This document shows, piece by piece, positions 23,598-34,444 of a stretch of 64,000 nt of DNA. Positions within the stretch are counted from its first letter, which is position 1, and the number at the start of each line of letters is the position of its first letter. A program made the position numbers and the translations under genes. Below the pieces are notes generated by a model. It saw nothing but the letters and a program-made list of their open reading frames with translations. It was not told the origin of the DNA and made no database searches. Origin of the DNA: Zingiber officinale (taxonomy: Eukaryota; Streptophyta; Magnoliopsida; Zingiberales; Zingiberaceae); NCBI RefSeq assembly GCF_018446385.1, contig NC_055996.1, positions 16,107,317 to 16,171,316 of the forward strand, in the 5' to 3' direction.

Positions 23598-24490
23598 ATT
23601 GCCACTGCCTTGGAAAATTCAACAATGCGGGCGATCGATCGATTCTACTACTAGTATTCTCTGTGTCATTGTGTGTAATCTATTGATAAATAAATGGATA
23701 TATACACCGTATGATCTTGTCGAGATCTATCGCTTGAAGGTAAACAAAGGCTGCCGGGTTCCATATTGCATAAATTTGTATCCCAAAAACATTATTCATA
23801 TTGAAGGTCAATGTTCATAGATGTAATTTCAAACACATAAATATATATTGGTAAATGGGTGGTTGATGGAATTTAATGGATATTGCCTCTACCGTTGACT
23901 GTGTTATAAGTCAATCATTTAGCACATGATGCAGGGCTGGAACCTTATTAGAACATAAATAATACTTGGTGGTCCTCGAGTTCACGTTCTTTAGGTTGAA
24001 CTAGATGCTGTTTGTCATGTTCTTTAGATCTTTATTCAATCTCGATGAACTTAGTTTTTGCTTGATCAATTGCAAAATCCTCACGAGAATAAACATTTGA
24101 AGGCTCCTAGAATCAAGACTCGAATCCTTACTAGTAAACGGACACTGGCTGGAGGATACATTTGTCATTTCGAAACTCAGTGGCATTGTAATAATTTTTA
24201 TCTATGTTGGGGGCAACAATGTCTTATCACAAGCTGATGTAGGCGCCTTTGATAAGTTGGACTCGAGGAACAGAACATCTTAAACGCAACTTCCTCCTCC
24301 CATTCAAAATTCTGTTGGACGATGCCGCCACGTGTCGGGATCTCCGCACCAGTTCCTCCTCGGGAAAACCCAACTCGCGTGCGTTTCAAATTTTGGTCAT
24401 TTAAACGGTCGAAATGGCCAGCCAGGCGAGCAGTACTTGACGTCAGATCGCTGGGCCCCGACGATGGACGGCGTTAAATCGCGGAGCCGA
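23598..24490. other. intergenic region between the BAG and ARM genes
   Basis: The first 100 bp hold the BAG 3'UTR (ATAAATAAATGG near 23685 may serve polyadenylation). From about 24240 the sequence becomes GC-rich and is probably the promoter and leader of the ARM-repeat gene. No other gene is supported. Confidence 0.5.
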
Positions 24491-24981
24491 TTTGAATCCA
24501 CCCAATCGTGACACCGGCCACTCTTCTTCCTCTTCCTCCGCTTCGACGCCACGCTCGACGACTCTTTTGATGCGTGTGAGCTGCTTCTTCTCGCTTCTGC
24601 TTCAAGAAAGGTCGTCGCCGCTGGGCTCCGCTGCTGCCTTCCTTTTCGCTCTTCTCTTCGCTTTCCAGAAGCGTAAAGACGACTGCTCCGAAGTCGACGG
24701 CGACAGCGCCGGAGCCGCTTCTTTTCCTTTCATACAAGGTACGCATTCTCCTTCCTGTTCTTCCCTTTCTGCCGGAGCACTAGATAGCTCGAGCCGGCGA
24801 TTGCGATGCCTCGGTTGCTATTTCTCCGGCGGTGAAAAGGGCATTCCTGTCATTTCGTCTTTGAAATGCCATTTTTTCTGGGTTTTTTTTTAAAAGGAAT
24901 TAAAAATTTTAAACAAATAATCCCCGATTTTTAAAAGATAATATTTTTTCGGCAGAACCAGAACGATCGCCGGAGCGAATC

Positions 24982-26664
24982 ATGGTGGAAGAGCACGAGG
25001 TTGTCGCCGCAACGGCCGATGGATCAGCGGATCACTGGCTCTCCCGCGCGAATCTCCTTGTCCCTGTCGCCCTCGAGAAGTCCCGGTCTGCCAATGGCTT
25101 CGTCTTGCGCTGGAAATCCATCGCTGAGAAGATCGAGCGCGTGCCCTCCTCCCTCTCTGACCTTTCCAGCCACCCCTGCTTCTCGCGCCACGCTCTTTGC
25201 CGCGAGCTGCTCCAGTCCGTTGTGGCCTCCTTGTCCGAGACTGTTCAATTGTCTGACCGATGCCTCGGGGCTGATGGCGTCGCTTCCGTCGGCAAGCTCC
25301 AGATGCAGAGCGACCTAGACGCCCTAGTCTGCAAGCTTGACCTCAACCTTCGTGACTGCGGGCTCCTCGTCAAAACCGGCGTCCTAGGCGAAGCGGCTCT
25401 CCCTCCGGCAACCGCCTCGCCGGTGGCGGATGCCACCAGCTTTAATCTGCGCGAGCTACTCGTTCGCCTCCAGATAGGGCACGCCGAGGCAAAGCATCGA
25501 GCTTTGGATGGGTTGCTCGAGGCGATGCGGGAGGACGAGAAGAGCGTGATGACAGTTTTGGGACGCAGTAACATCTCCGCCCTCATACACATGTTGACAG
25601 CCACATCCCCCAAAGTGAGAGAGAAAGCCGCCACCGCGGTCTCCTTGCTCACTGACTCAGGGAGCTGTGAGAATTTGCTTGTCTCCGAAGGGGCGTTGCC
25701 ATCTCTGATCAGGCTTCTGGAATCAGGGAGCTTAGTAGCACGAGAAAAAGCAGTGATTTCCCTTCAAAGGCTGTCCATGTCCGCCGACACTGCCCGTTTG
25801 ATTGCCAGCCATGGTGGTATTCGCCCGTTGGTAGAAGTGTGCCAAATAGGGGACTCCATCTGCCAATCGGCTGCCGCCGGTGCACTTAAGAACCTCTCTG
25901 CAGTTGCAGAAGTGAGGCAGTGCCTCGTGGACGAGGGAATTATTAAGATTATGATCAATCTTCTTGATTGTGGAGTTGTTTCCGGCTCTAAAGATTATGC
26001 AGCTGAATGTTTGCAGCATCTGACATCTAGCAATGAGAATTTGAGGAGATCAGTTGTATCAGCTGGAGGAATCCGGTGCCTTATTGCATATCTGGATGGC
26101 TCCCTGCCGCAGGAACCAGCAATCTCTGCATTGAAAAATCTGGTTGGTTCTGTATCCAAGGATGCTCTGATTTCGCTTGGTCTGCTTCCTTGCCTTGTTC
26201 ATGTGTTAAAACATGGATCCTTGGGGGCTCAGCAGGCCGCTGCAGCTGCCATTTGTAAGTTTTCCAGCTCAGTGGAGGCCAAGAGAATCGTCGGAGAGTC
26301 TGGATGCATTCCTTTGATTGTAGAATTACTCGAGGCAAAGACCGATGGCGCAAGAGAGGTGGCTGCTCAAGCTATAGCTAGCCTGATGATTCTTCCTCAT
26401 AATTGTAGGGATGTCAAGAAGAATGACAAAAGTGTGCCAAATTTGGTTCAGTTGCTCAATCCCAATCCCCAGAACACAGCAAAGAAGTATTCAGTCTCCT
26501 GTCTCCTAATCTTGTCGTCAAGCAAAAGGTTGAAGAAGATGATGATTTCATACGGCGCTATTGGCTATCTCAAGAAACTGTCAGATATGGACGTTCCCGG
26601 CGCAAAGAAGTTGCTTGAGAGATTGGAACGACGCTGTCTTCGCGGCTTGTTCACCAGGAAATAG
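24982..26664 (+). CDS. Armadillo (ARM) repeat protein
   Basis: One uninterrupted 560-codon frame starting MVEEHEVVAATADGSADHWL. An upstream leader with a donor at about 24738 (CAAG|GTACGC) and an acceptor at about 24956 (CGGCAG|AACCAG) indicates a 5'UTR intron. Residues about 20-140 form an alpha-helical N-terminal domain typical of plant ARM proteins related to PUB E3 ligases. Residues about 155-550 hold ARM repeats of about 42 residues each (for example VREKAATAVSLLTDSG, GALPSLIRLLESGSLVAREK, GGIRPLVEVCQIGDS, GCIPLIVELLEAKTDGAREV). I see no U-box or F-box, so it is probably a scaffold or adaptor rather than a ligase. The specific partner cannot be told. Confidence 0.9.
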   Translation: MVEEHEVVAATADGSADHWLSRANLLVPVALEKSRSANGFVLRWKSIAEKIERVPSSLSDLSSHPCFSRHALCRELLQSVVASLSETVQLSDRCLGADGVASVGKLQMQSDLDALVCKLDLNLRDCGLLVKTGVLGEAALPPATASPVADATSFNLRELLVRLQIGHAEAKHRALDGLLEAMREDEKSVMTVLGRSNISALIHMLTATSPKVREKAATAVSLLTDSGSCENLLVSEGALPSLIRLLESGSLVAREKAVISLQRLSMSADTARLIASHGGIRPLVEVCQIGDSICQSAAAGALKNLSAVAEVRQCLVDEGIIKIMINLLDCGVVSGSKDYAAECLQHLTSSNENLRRSVVSAGGIRCLIAYLDGSLPQEPAISALKNLVGSVSKDALISLGLLPCLVHVLKHGSLGAQQAAAAAICKFSSSVEAKRIVGESGCIPLIVELLEAKTDGAREVAAQAIASLMILPHNCRDVKKNDKSVPNLVQLLNPNPQNTAKKYSVSCLLILSSSKRLKKMMISYGAIGYLKKLSDMDVPGAKKLLERLERRCLRGLFTRK

Positions 26665-28139
26665 TCTGAAAATTCTGCCCATCTACTTGGTATTCCTTGA
26701 GCTCTATGTTTCACCATCTCTTTGAAGCATAAACTCAAATGGCCTGTAAGCTCAAATCTAAACCTGCACTCATCAGAACTCTGTCATGTGTTTCAACCTT
26801 GCTGTTTCAGGTTATGTTCAACAAGTCAGTAGCTTCTCGTATATTTCATTTGTGCTTTCTTCAATTTATTTATCGTCTGTTAAATTAGCTATAAGACATA
26901 AATTGGTTGGGCAGGCTAGAGTGGAACTATTCAAACTGGTTTAGAGAGGTAAAATTGAAAGAAAACAGCTGGTAGGATGGCCTTTTGATAATGAATTAAA
27001 AGGATGTGATGTCCCTTTTAATCTTTACTGTCTATAATGACTATTTAGGCACCAATCTTTGGATTGAAAGATTTGGTTGAGAATGATAATTGAGGACTGT
27101 AGTACCTAAAGAGAGGACACTTGAAACAGATTGAAGTTAGCTGTCAGTGTGCTAGAAACAATCAGAAGGGTGAGTTTAATACTCTAACTAGTTGGCTGTT
27201 GTTGTCACTTATATAAAGCTATGCCACCAACCATATGCAAGATCAGGAGAGCCATTCTTCTTTAATGCTGAGTCGCTTGAGCATTTTTGGTGATGGTTCT
27301 TGTCTTTTTTTGTGTTCATGCATTTGTCTATTTTGGCTTGTTGAATTCTTCATAGACCTAAGCATGGTGAAAAAGTCTAATATAGATGGAAAACAGGTCA
27401 AGTGGTTTAGTGTTGATGTATTATTATTCTTTGATCAGTGCAATGACTACATGGTCGAATTGCATCTCTGAGCACTATCGATATGTACACTCAAGTGTAG
27501 TAGATATGGACATGTAGTGGTGGTGCTGATCAACTAAAAATGGAGCATTACTGATGGTTTGAGATAATGCTTCAGTGGTGGCTCGAGAGTGGAAGCCATG
27601 TAGTGGACCTGATATCGCCCTAAATAGTGCATGTAAGCAATGTCAACCACGTCGTGCCGCGACCTAGATATATCGAGCGAGCACAAAGGTTTGGAACTAC
27701 AAGCCAAGGCCTCCTAGCATCGTCCTAAACTTAGCCAAATTATACATCATCACTGATACTTGATGAATGAACTCATTACAGTTCAATCATTGGGCTGCAA
27801 TCCTAACAAAAGAGCTCCTCCACTTGTGCTTCATAATTACAGTGACACTGAAGGCAACTGCAACCATGAAATGATAAAGTGGAGACGAGTCATTGAGCAA
27901 CAAGAGGAGCCCCCATTGTGCCTTTCACCAGCATTAAAGTCCAACCAATCGTCCATGCAAACTCTATCACTAGCGTCATCATCAGGAACAACCAGACCCA
28001 ATTGATGGGCGAAGTGACTCATGGCACAAGTCCTATGCTCATCATTACAAGCCTGCCTGCCCTCCCCTTTGTGCATGATTCATCATTAATAAAGTATAAT
28101 AAAATTCAGATATATTCAGGCTCATAGTTCATCTTTGCT
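26665..28139. other. intergenic region upstream of the LITTLE ZIPPER gene
   Basis: ARM-gene 3'UTR followed by spacer. Open frames at 27235-27471 and 27760-28127 have no recognisable domain. The last part is the promoter of the ZPR gene. I did not find an obvious palindromic HD-ZIP III site by eye. Confidence 0.45.
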
Positions 28140-28147
28140 TATAAATA
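28140..28147 (+). promoter_or_regulatory. TATA box of the LITTLE ZIPPER gene
   Basis: TATAAATA, 50 bp before the ATG at 28197. A start site about 30 bp downstream would leave a very short leader. Confidence 0.6.
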
Positions 28148-28196
28148 GCAGTGGAGATACACGGTGCATGAAAACAAACACACACTGATCTGACAG

Positions 28197-28504
28197 ATGT
28201 GCTCCGGTAAATCAGTCGATGTCTTCAGAAGAACCACAAGGGTGGTGATGAACAGGTGATAACATTGATTATCTTTCTTCTCCATTGTCGTTCATGTGAT
28301 CCTTCCTTCACGACTGAGCTCGCTCACAGGTTGGCAAAGAGGAGGAAGAGAGGAAACAGGCCACTGCAGGTGGTGAATCTGATGCTCTACTTGGAGAACA
28401 GAAGCATCATGGAGGAGAACAAGATTCTGAGGCAGAAAGTTGTGCTCCTGACACAGGAGAACACAGCCTTGCTCTCCCACCTCGGCCATCAAGCACCGTG
28501 TTAA
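28197..28504 (+). CDS. ZPR: LITTLE ZIPPER (ZPR) micropeptide
   Basis: Two exons, 28197-28255 and 28330-28504, joined AG|GTGATA to CACAG|GTTGGC, giving 77 residues. The N-terminus is MCSGKSVDVFRRTTRVVMNR, then a basic LAKRRKRGNR stretch. The leucine zipper follows, with LMLYLENRSIMEENKILRQK and VVLLTQENTALLSHL, the diagnostic core of ZPR proteins (the usual form is LYLxNxxIxEENExLRxKAxLLxQENxxLL). ZPR proteins have a zipper but no DNA-binding domain. They pair with HD-ZIP III factors (REV, PHB, PHV) into inactive dimers, forming a negative feedback loop in meristem and leaf polarity. The TATA box is close by. A CACTA-like element begins about 80 bp after the stop, so the 3'UTR and terminator may lie in transposon DNA. 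Confidence 0.88.
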
Positions 28505-28584
28505 AAAAAAACATTATTTTATTGATAAACTGTTGTTTATCTGCTTGTGTTAGAATAAAGGGCAGGGCTAGTTTGCTGAAGAAA

Positions 28585-29868
28585 CACAGTAGAAAGCTCA
28601 ACAAAAAAAATGCCTCAAATAGCGATGGACATATTCCATCGCTAGATGCATATTACGATGGAATAACGATCAAATATGTACCGTTTTATAAACATAGATA
28701 TCAGTTGTTGACACTATAGCAGTAGATATTAAATATCAATCTTTAAATATAGCTATGCATATTTGAAATATCTATCGTTAATTGTTAATTTTGGAATATC
28801 GAAAGAGTATTGAATAGATTATTGGCATTCGGTCATTAGCGATAGATATTTTAAATATCCGTCGTTAATTACGATGGAAAATTAAATTTATGTCGACAGA
28901 TATTTCAATAATCTATCGTTAATGACGATAGATATTTAAAATAACGGTTGTTAATTAAGACGGAAAATTAAATTTTCATCACTAAACTATGCTACAGTGG
29001 CACATGACCTTTTCGTTTTTCCTATTTTTCCTGTTTACATATAAATCAATTTTCCCTAATCATTACTGATCCTGTCCGGAAGCTAAGTCAGACAGACCGT
29101 CGGGTGAGGTGGATGGAATATTGACTGAGTTGTGATGTCCCGGAGGGGGGTGTGTTGAGATGGCTTCTGTGTTCACTAAGTTTTCAGAAGTCTTCTGGTC
29201 AACGCTACATGTAGCCAGTGACCGGGTTGACCCGGCCTCCGGTACCCCGATACTCGAGGCAGATCCAACGAATATATAAGTACAAGACTAAGCCATAAAA
29301 TAATAAAATGCAGAGAGAATATGGACGAAAAACGTACCCTGGCCCAGGGGGCGCCCTCGGGTGAATAACGATAGATAATTAAATAATTCGTCGTTATTAG
29401 AGATAGATTAATTTATATCTGTCGCTGTGAGTTACGTGTAAATATATCTGCCAAAAAATTATAGATGTCTGGGCTAAATAGAAAGGTTAGCGATGAATAA
29501 TTAAACAACGACAACTTATTTAATTGCCCGTCTCTAATAGCAATGGATAATTAATTATCCGGCGTTGATAGCGATGGAAAATTAAATTATCCATCGCTAT
29601 TAGGGACGGATTAATGTATATTCTATAGCTATCAGTGATAAATTTTAAAATATTTTATCGCTAATAGTGGCAGTCATCCATCTATCGCTAAACCAATGTC
29701 AAAAATTGGGATTTAGCATCCTAACGGCTAAATGTACATGCAGTAGTGACAGATCATTTTAGTCTGTCGCTATTTATGATATCCATTAACATTTCTATCG
29801 CTACCTAGAGACGGAATTTTAATGACCGTCATCAATTCCATCGCTATTAATTGTTTTTTTTTTTAGTG
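28585..29868. mobile_element. CACTA-like non-autonomous element cluster
   Basis: The block is packed with subterminal repeats of the TAGCGATGG/CCATCGCTA type (for example near 28620-28645, 28850-28940, 29380-29630 and 29780-29850), as in En/Spm derivatives. The right end TTTTTTTTTAGTG at 29868 is the inverse of CACTA-type termini. A left end CACAGTAG at 28585 and an internal CTACAGTG ending at 28999 suggest two elements side by side or one carrying an insertion. No transposase frame is visible. The target duplications are not clean. Confidence 0.55.
29045..29360. mobile_element. unclassified insertion within the CACTA-like cluster
   Basis: GC-richer segment (GACCGTCGGGTGAGGTGG, GGGTTGACCCGGCCTCCGG, GGCCCAGGGGGCGCC) lying between AT-rich CACTA-like arms with which it shares no motif. 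It probably belongs to another repeat, perhaps an LTR fossil fragment. Borders are approximate. Confidence 0.35.
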
Positions 29869-30109
29869 AAGAACCGTTACGGTGTTACCATTGGGCATCA
29901 AACCACTGATTTCCCTTTTCATTATTCCTATTAACCAATAATTTGGTTTTGGAACTTAATCAAAATTATTTATGAATATTATAGAGGTTCAGAAAACAGA
30001 AACAATAAAAAAACCACATTAGAATCTTAAACGAGATTGTTTCGATTAAATACTATGGATAATCAAGCTATCAATTAACGAATAATCTGATGTATACAGT
30101 CTCTAGAGA

Positions 30110-31165
30110 TTGTCAATGAAGAGGATGAGAAGGACTTGAAACACACTCCAACGATTAGATTGACATCAGGGAGATCCTAGCAGGCCATTGAGATATGAAG
30201 CTAGTGTAGTAGCAAGAAGACGATGATGCAAGAGTTTGATGTAGCCGAAGCGAATGTGTGAGAGAGAGTTCCCAAAGGAAGATTCCCTTATATTTACTTT
30301 CTCTAGGGTTTATATAGCTAAAGAACATCTTCACGCCAACGCTAATGAGGGGACCAAATTCTATAGTTGTTAGGTGTCTCTCTATTCATTAAGCATCACG
30401 TGATAATCTGAGAATCATATAACCACTTTTCTATTCACCTAGTACCGCGTATTTTGAAATATTCAATGTAGTTGTTTGCATCTTCTGGGAAAAAGAGATC
30501 TCGCCAATGAGAATTTAGTGTGAGTCTGATACGAGGACAGATGAGGAGATAGCAGAGCAGCCTTGAGAATAAATGAAGTCAACGACTGAGGCCGAAACAA
30601 GAAGAATGTTGGCGACTAAGGTCGAGGTAGGGATGACGCTGGGATTTGATACTAAGTCAAGGGATGTCAGGATTTGAGGTTGAGGCTTAGATGGTGTCGA
30701 GATTTGAAGCTGAGACATCGAAGATATTGGCGACTAAGGTCAAGAAAGAATGTCAGAACCTGAGGTTGAGACGTGGGGGGTGTCAGCGACTGAGGCTGTG
30801 AGAGGATGTCAAGTTCTAAGACATGGAGAGATGTTCGAATTTGAAGTTTGAGGCATGGATGATGCCTAAATATGAGATCGAGACATGAGTGATGCGGAGG
30901 AAATGTTTGGATTTGAGGTTGAGGCAAGGGAGATGTCAGTCGTTGAGGCCAAGAACGGGTGTCGGCGACTAATGCCGTGAGAGGATGTCAAAATTTGAAA
31001 CTGAGACATAATAATTGTGTTGTCTCCAGGCCGATTCCATTATTGGGGATGAGAACACTGAGTAAGTTCAATCAAACCCAAATCTCATCTAATTCTCTTT
31101 GAGTTATATTTGACTCACCTTGATTTTGACTTATAGTACAGAATGACTTTTATAGGATTCAGCAC
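30110..31165 (-). repeat. LTR-like repeat with internal ~45 bp tandem units (copy 2)
   Basis: Same order and orientation as the block at 19.6-20.6 kb: CTATATAAACCCTAGAG on the minus strand (around 30301-30317), a leader-like segment to its left on +, a field of GATGTC/GACTGAGG/GAGACATG units (30520-31010), then TCAATCAAACC(C)AAATCTCATCT and TTTGACTT. The copies are clearly diverged. Probable old solo LTR or fragment, family unknown. Confidence 0.5.
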
Positions 31166-31361
31166 ATCAGGGACAAATATTATAAAGGTCCCTCTAAGAT
31201 TATCATTTTACACCAACGAGAGGGTAATCCTACACGTTAACGCTTCCCTCCAAGATTCAACAACAATTACCACAAATCATTTGAGTTTAGCAAATGATTG
31301 ATGACATGTAAAATAAACTAATTTTGAAAGTTTGATTTCCAAATATAGCACTCTCACTCTC

Positions 31362-31362
<1 letters not shown>

Positions 31363-31399
<37 letters not shown>
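31363..31399 (+). repeat. (TAA)n microsatellite
   Basis: About twelve uninterrupted TAA units, in the upstream region of the MGGCASKP gene. Confidence 0.9.
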
Positions 31400-31606
31400 C
31401 TCATATTTTCTCTCTATCTAACATCCACTCATTTTTTCCTAAATAAAACCATCCTCTCCAAAAATCCCTCCCTCCCTTCCTTTATAACCATCCTCACATG
31501 CCTCTTTCTAACTCACCTCATTCCTCCTCCCCTTGAATTGGTTCCGATAAAGGAACCTACACCAAACTCCACAGCCTTAATTAGACGACTCATAGCCTCG
31601 TCAATC

Positions 31607-31983
31607 ATGGGAGGTTGTGCGAGTAAACCAACGAACCTCGAAGGCAAGCTACTCGACACCGATGACATCCTAGACACGCAAGTGAGCTCTACTCCTCTTC
31701 AAGTCAAGGAGGTAATTAAACATAAAATTGATTAATTATAACATTTTTTTTTCTAAATCTTTTTTTAATATATTTTTGTGATTTATAGGCTCCCGCGATT
31801 GAAAGCATAGAAGAAGAGCCAAAGACTCCCGAAAGTGAAGTGCTCAATGACAGGTTGAGCGAAGGCATAGAAGAAGAGGCCAAGGTCGAGGAAAGTGAAA
31901 GTGAAAGCGATAAAGAAAGTGCAATGGTTGTTGACAAGGGCGAGGAGGTGAAGGTCAAAAAAGAAGAAGAGAAATCAAGTTAA
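31607..31983 (+). CDS. small acidic protein with N-myristoylation/palmitoylation start (MGGCASKP)
   Basis: Two exons, 31607-31711 and 31789-31983, with donor GAG|GTAATT and acceptor TTATAG|GCTCCC, in phase, 99 residues. The start is chosen at MGGCASKPTNLEG because Gly2 followed by Cys4, Ser6 and Lys7 fits the plant N-myristoyltransferase consensus with a palmitoylatable Cys. The upstream in-frame ATG at 31538 would bury this motif. After residue 30 the protein is Glu/Ser/Lys-rich (IESIEEEPKTPESE, ESESESDKES, VKVKKEEEKSS) and probably disordered. Similar short MGGCxSKP proteins are widespread in plants, with no settled function. I infer a peripheral plasma-membrane protein. Confidence 0.72.
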
Positions 31984-33052
31984 CATAATGAAAATTAATG
32001 ATTTATTCAATTAAATGGAGAAAAAACTTGTTAATTTAATTGCTGATCTTTAATTAATTATCATCATTCTGGGATGTACGTGGCTGCTTAAATTGAGTGA
32101 TGCTAATTTTACTTTCTTTAATATAAATTTAATATTTTTTCAAAATTTTGATCAATTAATTTGCATTAAAATTTAAATTTGTTTACTTAAAACTACTACA
32201 AACTATTAAAATAATCAAAATTTAAACTCATTTATTAATGTTAACACTTTCAGTCTATTACGCAGTCTCAATAGTTTGAACAGTATTTTTGAATGGAGGG
32301 ATAAGATACATTTTGAAAAATAAGTACACTTTTTAATAAATTTTAAAATTTAAGGAATGTTGAAGTAAAATGACATTTAATTTTTAAACAAAAAATGGCA
32401 AATCTCTAATAATTCTAGGGCATATCGTTCATCAAATAATTTAAACGAATTAAATTAAAATTTTATTATTCTATTAAAAATATCAAAATTGACCATCATA
32501 TGGGATTCGGAAAAGATGAGCTGGCTGTCCTTTTGGCACCACGGATTGAAAATAAAAAATATAAAATTCAATGAATTGATCCGCTTAATTTTAACCAAAT
32601 TAAAATTTCTAATTTTTTTAATAGACTCTTGACTATTTATCTAATCTGTAACTCATTTTATCTAATCTATAACTCATTTTGTCCCCGAGGTCATAATATC
32701 GTGATAGAATATTTAAATCTCTTCAGATAGGTCTAGTAATTAATACATGAGGTGTTATCATTATGAGATATGGGGTTTAAATCTCGGCAAAAGTCGAGAT
32801 AAATATCTCCTTTATGTGCTAGTCACTATTCCAAAGATCAGTAGACGTCCGTGATTTACCTCCTTCGTGTTAGTTATGGGACGGATTAGCGGGAGTGCTA
32901 GGGACGAACGTATTCGTCTTTTGCCACCGTAGTAGGATATTTAAGTTATCAGCCAGACACCCGTAATTTGAATCCTAACTACAGCGTATTTATAGAAAAT
33001 TTTTCTCTAAATGACGGGCATAATCAAAGGATGTTGGGCTTCTAGATTGGTC
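31984..33052. other. AT-rich intergenic region
   Basis: No gene supported. A stretch at about 32725-32925 has a GGTTTAAATCTC box resembling a pol III B box and might be an old SINE, but this is weak. Confidence 0.45.
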
Positions 33053-33060
33053 GTCATATT

Positions 33061-33221
33061 CAGTGGCGGATCCAGGAATTCATGCATGGAGGGACGATAT
33101 TTACGTGGAACAAGGGGCAGTATCTTCTATCTCCACCGGTGGAACCCCATACTATTAGGGGTTCCATTACCGGTAAGGGAGGGCGACCGCCGATGCCGCC
33201 CCCCCTCTGGATTCACCCCTG
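33061..33221. mobile_element. 161-bp hAT MITE with perfect 8-bp target duplication
   Basis: Left end CAGTGGCGGATCCAGG; the inverse of the right end is CAGGGGTGAATCCAG, so the termini are imperfect inverted repeats. Both sides carry GTCATATT (33053-33060 and 33222-33229), a perfect 8-bp duplication as made by hAT transposases. There is no coding capacity. The intact duplication points to a fairly recent insertion. Confidence 0.88.
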
Positions 33222-33733
33222 GTCATATTTACTTCCTGATTTATCCTGATAATCGATGATAAATTTTCATATAGTCAGATCGGTCACCAATAGTCATTTT
33301 TTTAATCTGTAACTCATTTTTTAAAATTTTTTTTAATGGACTTCGAAACTATTTATGTAATTCGTAACCCATGCTAAATTAGATTGGCTTGAAGGCGGGC
33401 CGGCCCTCGCAGTCAAATGTTAACGGGCCGACCCACCCAGACGGCCAGACAGTTCAACCCCGTTCTTATCCTTTCGTTTCGACGTGGGGACTCGTTTCTC
33501 TCCCGATTCAAGACCTAGAAATCGGACGGTTCGCATGCGGCATCGGTCCCCTCCGGCCCGTTGGATTTCAGCCGTCTGGCTCCGCAGGCCTCGCAGCACC
33601 CTTTATATGAACACCCCCACGCCGACAACAACGGCCACGCTTCGCAATCGCTTTGAGAGCCGCCGCAGTGCGCGTGAGTTGCCTTTTAGGGTTTCCCTCT
33701 CTTGGCCGCGTTTCTTGTTCTTCCTCCTCGTCG

Positions 33734-34444
33734 ATGGATCCAATGGACGTCCGCTCCAAGGGCACGGTGAAGTGGTTCAACGACACCAAGGGATTCGGCT
33801 TCATCACGCCCGACGACGGCGGAGAGGATCTCTTCGTCCACCAGTCTTCCATCAAGTCCGACGGGTTCCGGACCCTCGCCGAGGGAGAGAGCGTCGAGTT
33901 CTCGGTCTCCGAGGGCGACGACGGGCGCACCAAGGCCGTCGATGTCACCGGGCCTGATGGATCTCCCGTCCAGGGCGGCGGCGGGGGCGGTGGCGGGGGC
34001 GGTGGCCGGAGGGATGGCTACGGAGGTGGCCGCGGGGGAGGATCTCGGAGCGGGGGCTATGGGAGTGGCTACGGCTTCAGCAGTGGTGGCGGAGGAGGAA
34101 GGGGGAGGGGCGGAGGCGGTTATGGCGGGGGAGGTTATGGTGGGGGAGGATATGGCGGGGGAGGCGCTTGCTACAAGTGCGGCGAAACTGGTCACATGGC
34201 TAAAGATTGTTATCAGGGAGGCGGTGGAGGCGGCAACGGTGGAGGAGGCGGCGGATCTTGCTATAACTGCGGTGAGATGGGTCATATTGCTAGAGATTGC
34301 TACCAGGGCGGCGGTGGCGGTGGCGGCGGCGGCGGCGGGGGTGGGAGGTATGGTGGTGGTGGCGGTGGCGGTGGCGGCGGCGGCTCCTGCTATAACTGCG
34401 GCGAGACGGGGCACTTTGCTAGGGAATGCCCTGGCAGGAACTGA
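33734..34444 (+). CDS. Cold-shock domain, glycine-rich, zinc-knuckle protein (GRP2/CSP type)
   Basis: Single exon, 236 residues from [15 protein letters not shown]. This ATG is preferred over one 81 nt upstream because family members begin just before the cold-shock domain. Residues about 8-75 are the cold-shock domain with RNP1 KGFGFI (19-24) and RNP2 DLFVHQ (32-37). The rest is poly-Gly with Tyr/Arg, interrupted by three CCHC knuckles starting at residues 146 ([14 protein letters not shown]), 176 ([14 protein letters not shown]) and 219 ([14 protein letters not shown]). Such proteins bind RNA and single-stranded DNA and act as RNA chaperones in cold response and development, in nucleus and cytoplasm. 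Many plant homologues have two or seven knuckles; three is within the family range. Long antisense frames here come only from GC bias. Confidence 0.93.
   Translation: MDPMDVRSKGTVKWFNDTKGFGFITPDDGGEDLFVHQSSIKSDGFRTLAEGESVEFSVSEGDDGRTKAVDVTGPDGSPVQGGGGGGGGGGGRRDGYGGGRGGGSRSGGYGSGYGFSSGGGGGRGRGGGGYGGGGYGGGGYGGGGACYKCGETGHMAKDCYQGGGGGGNGGGGGGSCYNCGEMGHIARDCYQGGGGGGGGGGGGGRYGGGGGGGGGGGSCYNCGETGHFARECPGRN

Noticed and set aside
32725-32925. Possible tRNA-derived SINE with a GGTTTAAATCTC box
   Set aside because: Only one pol III box is convincing. No clear A box, tail or target duplication.
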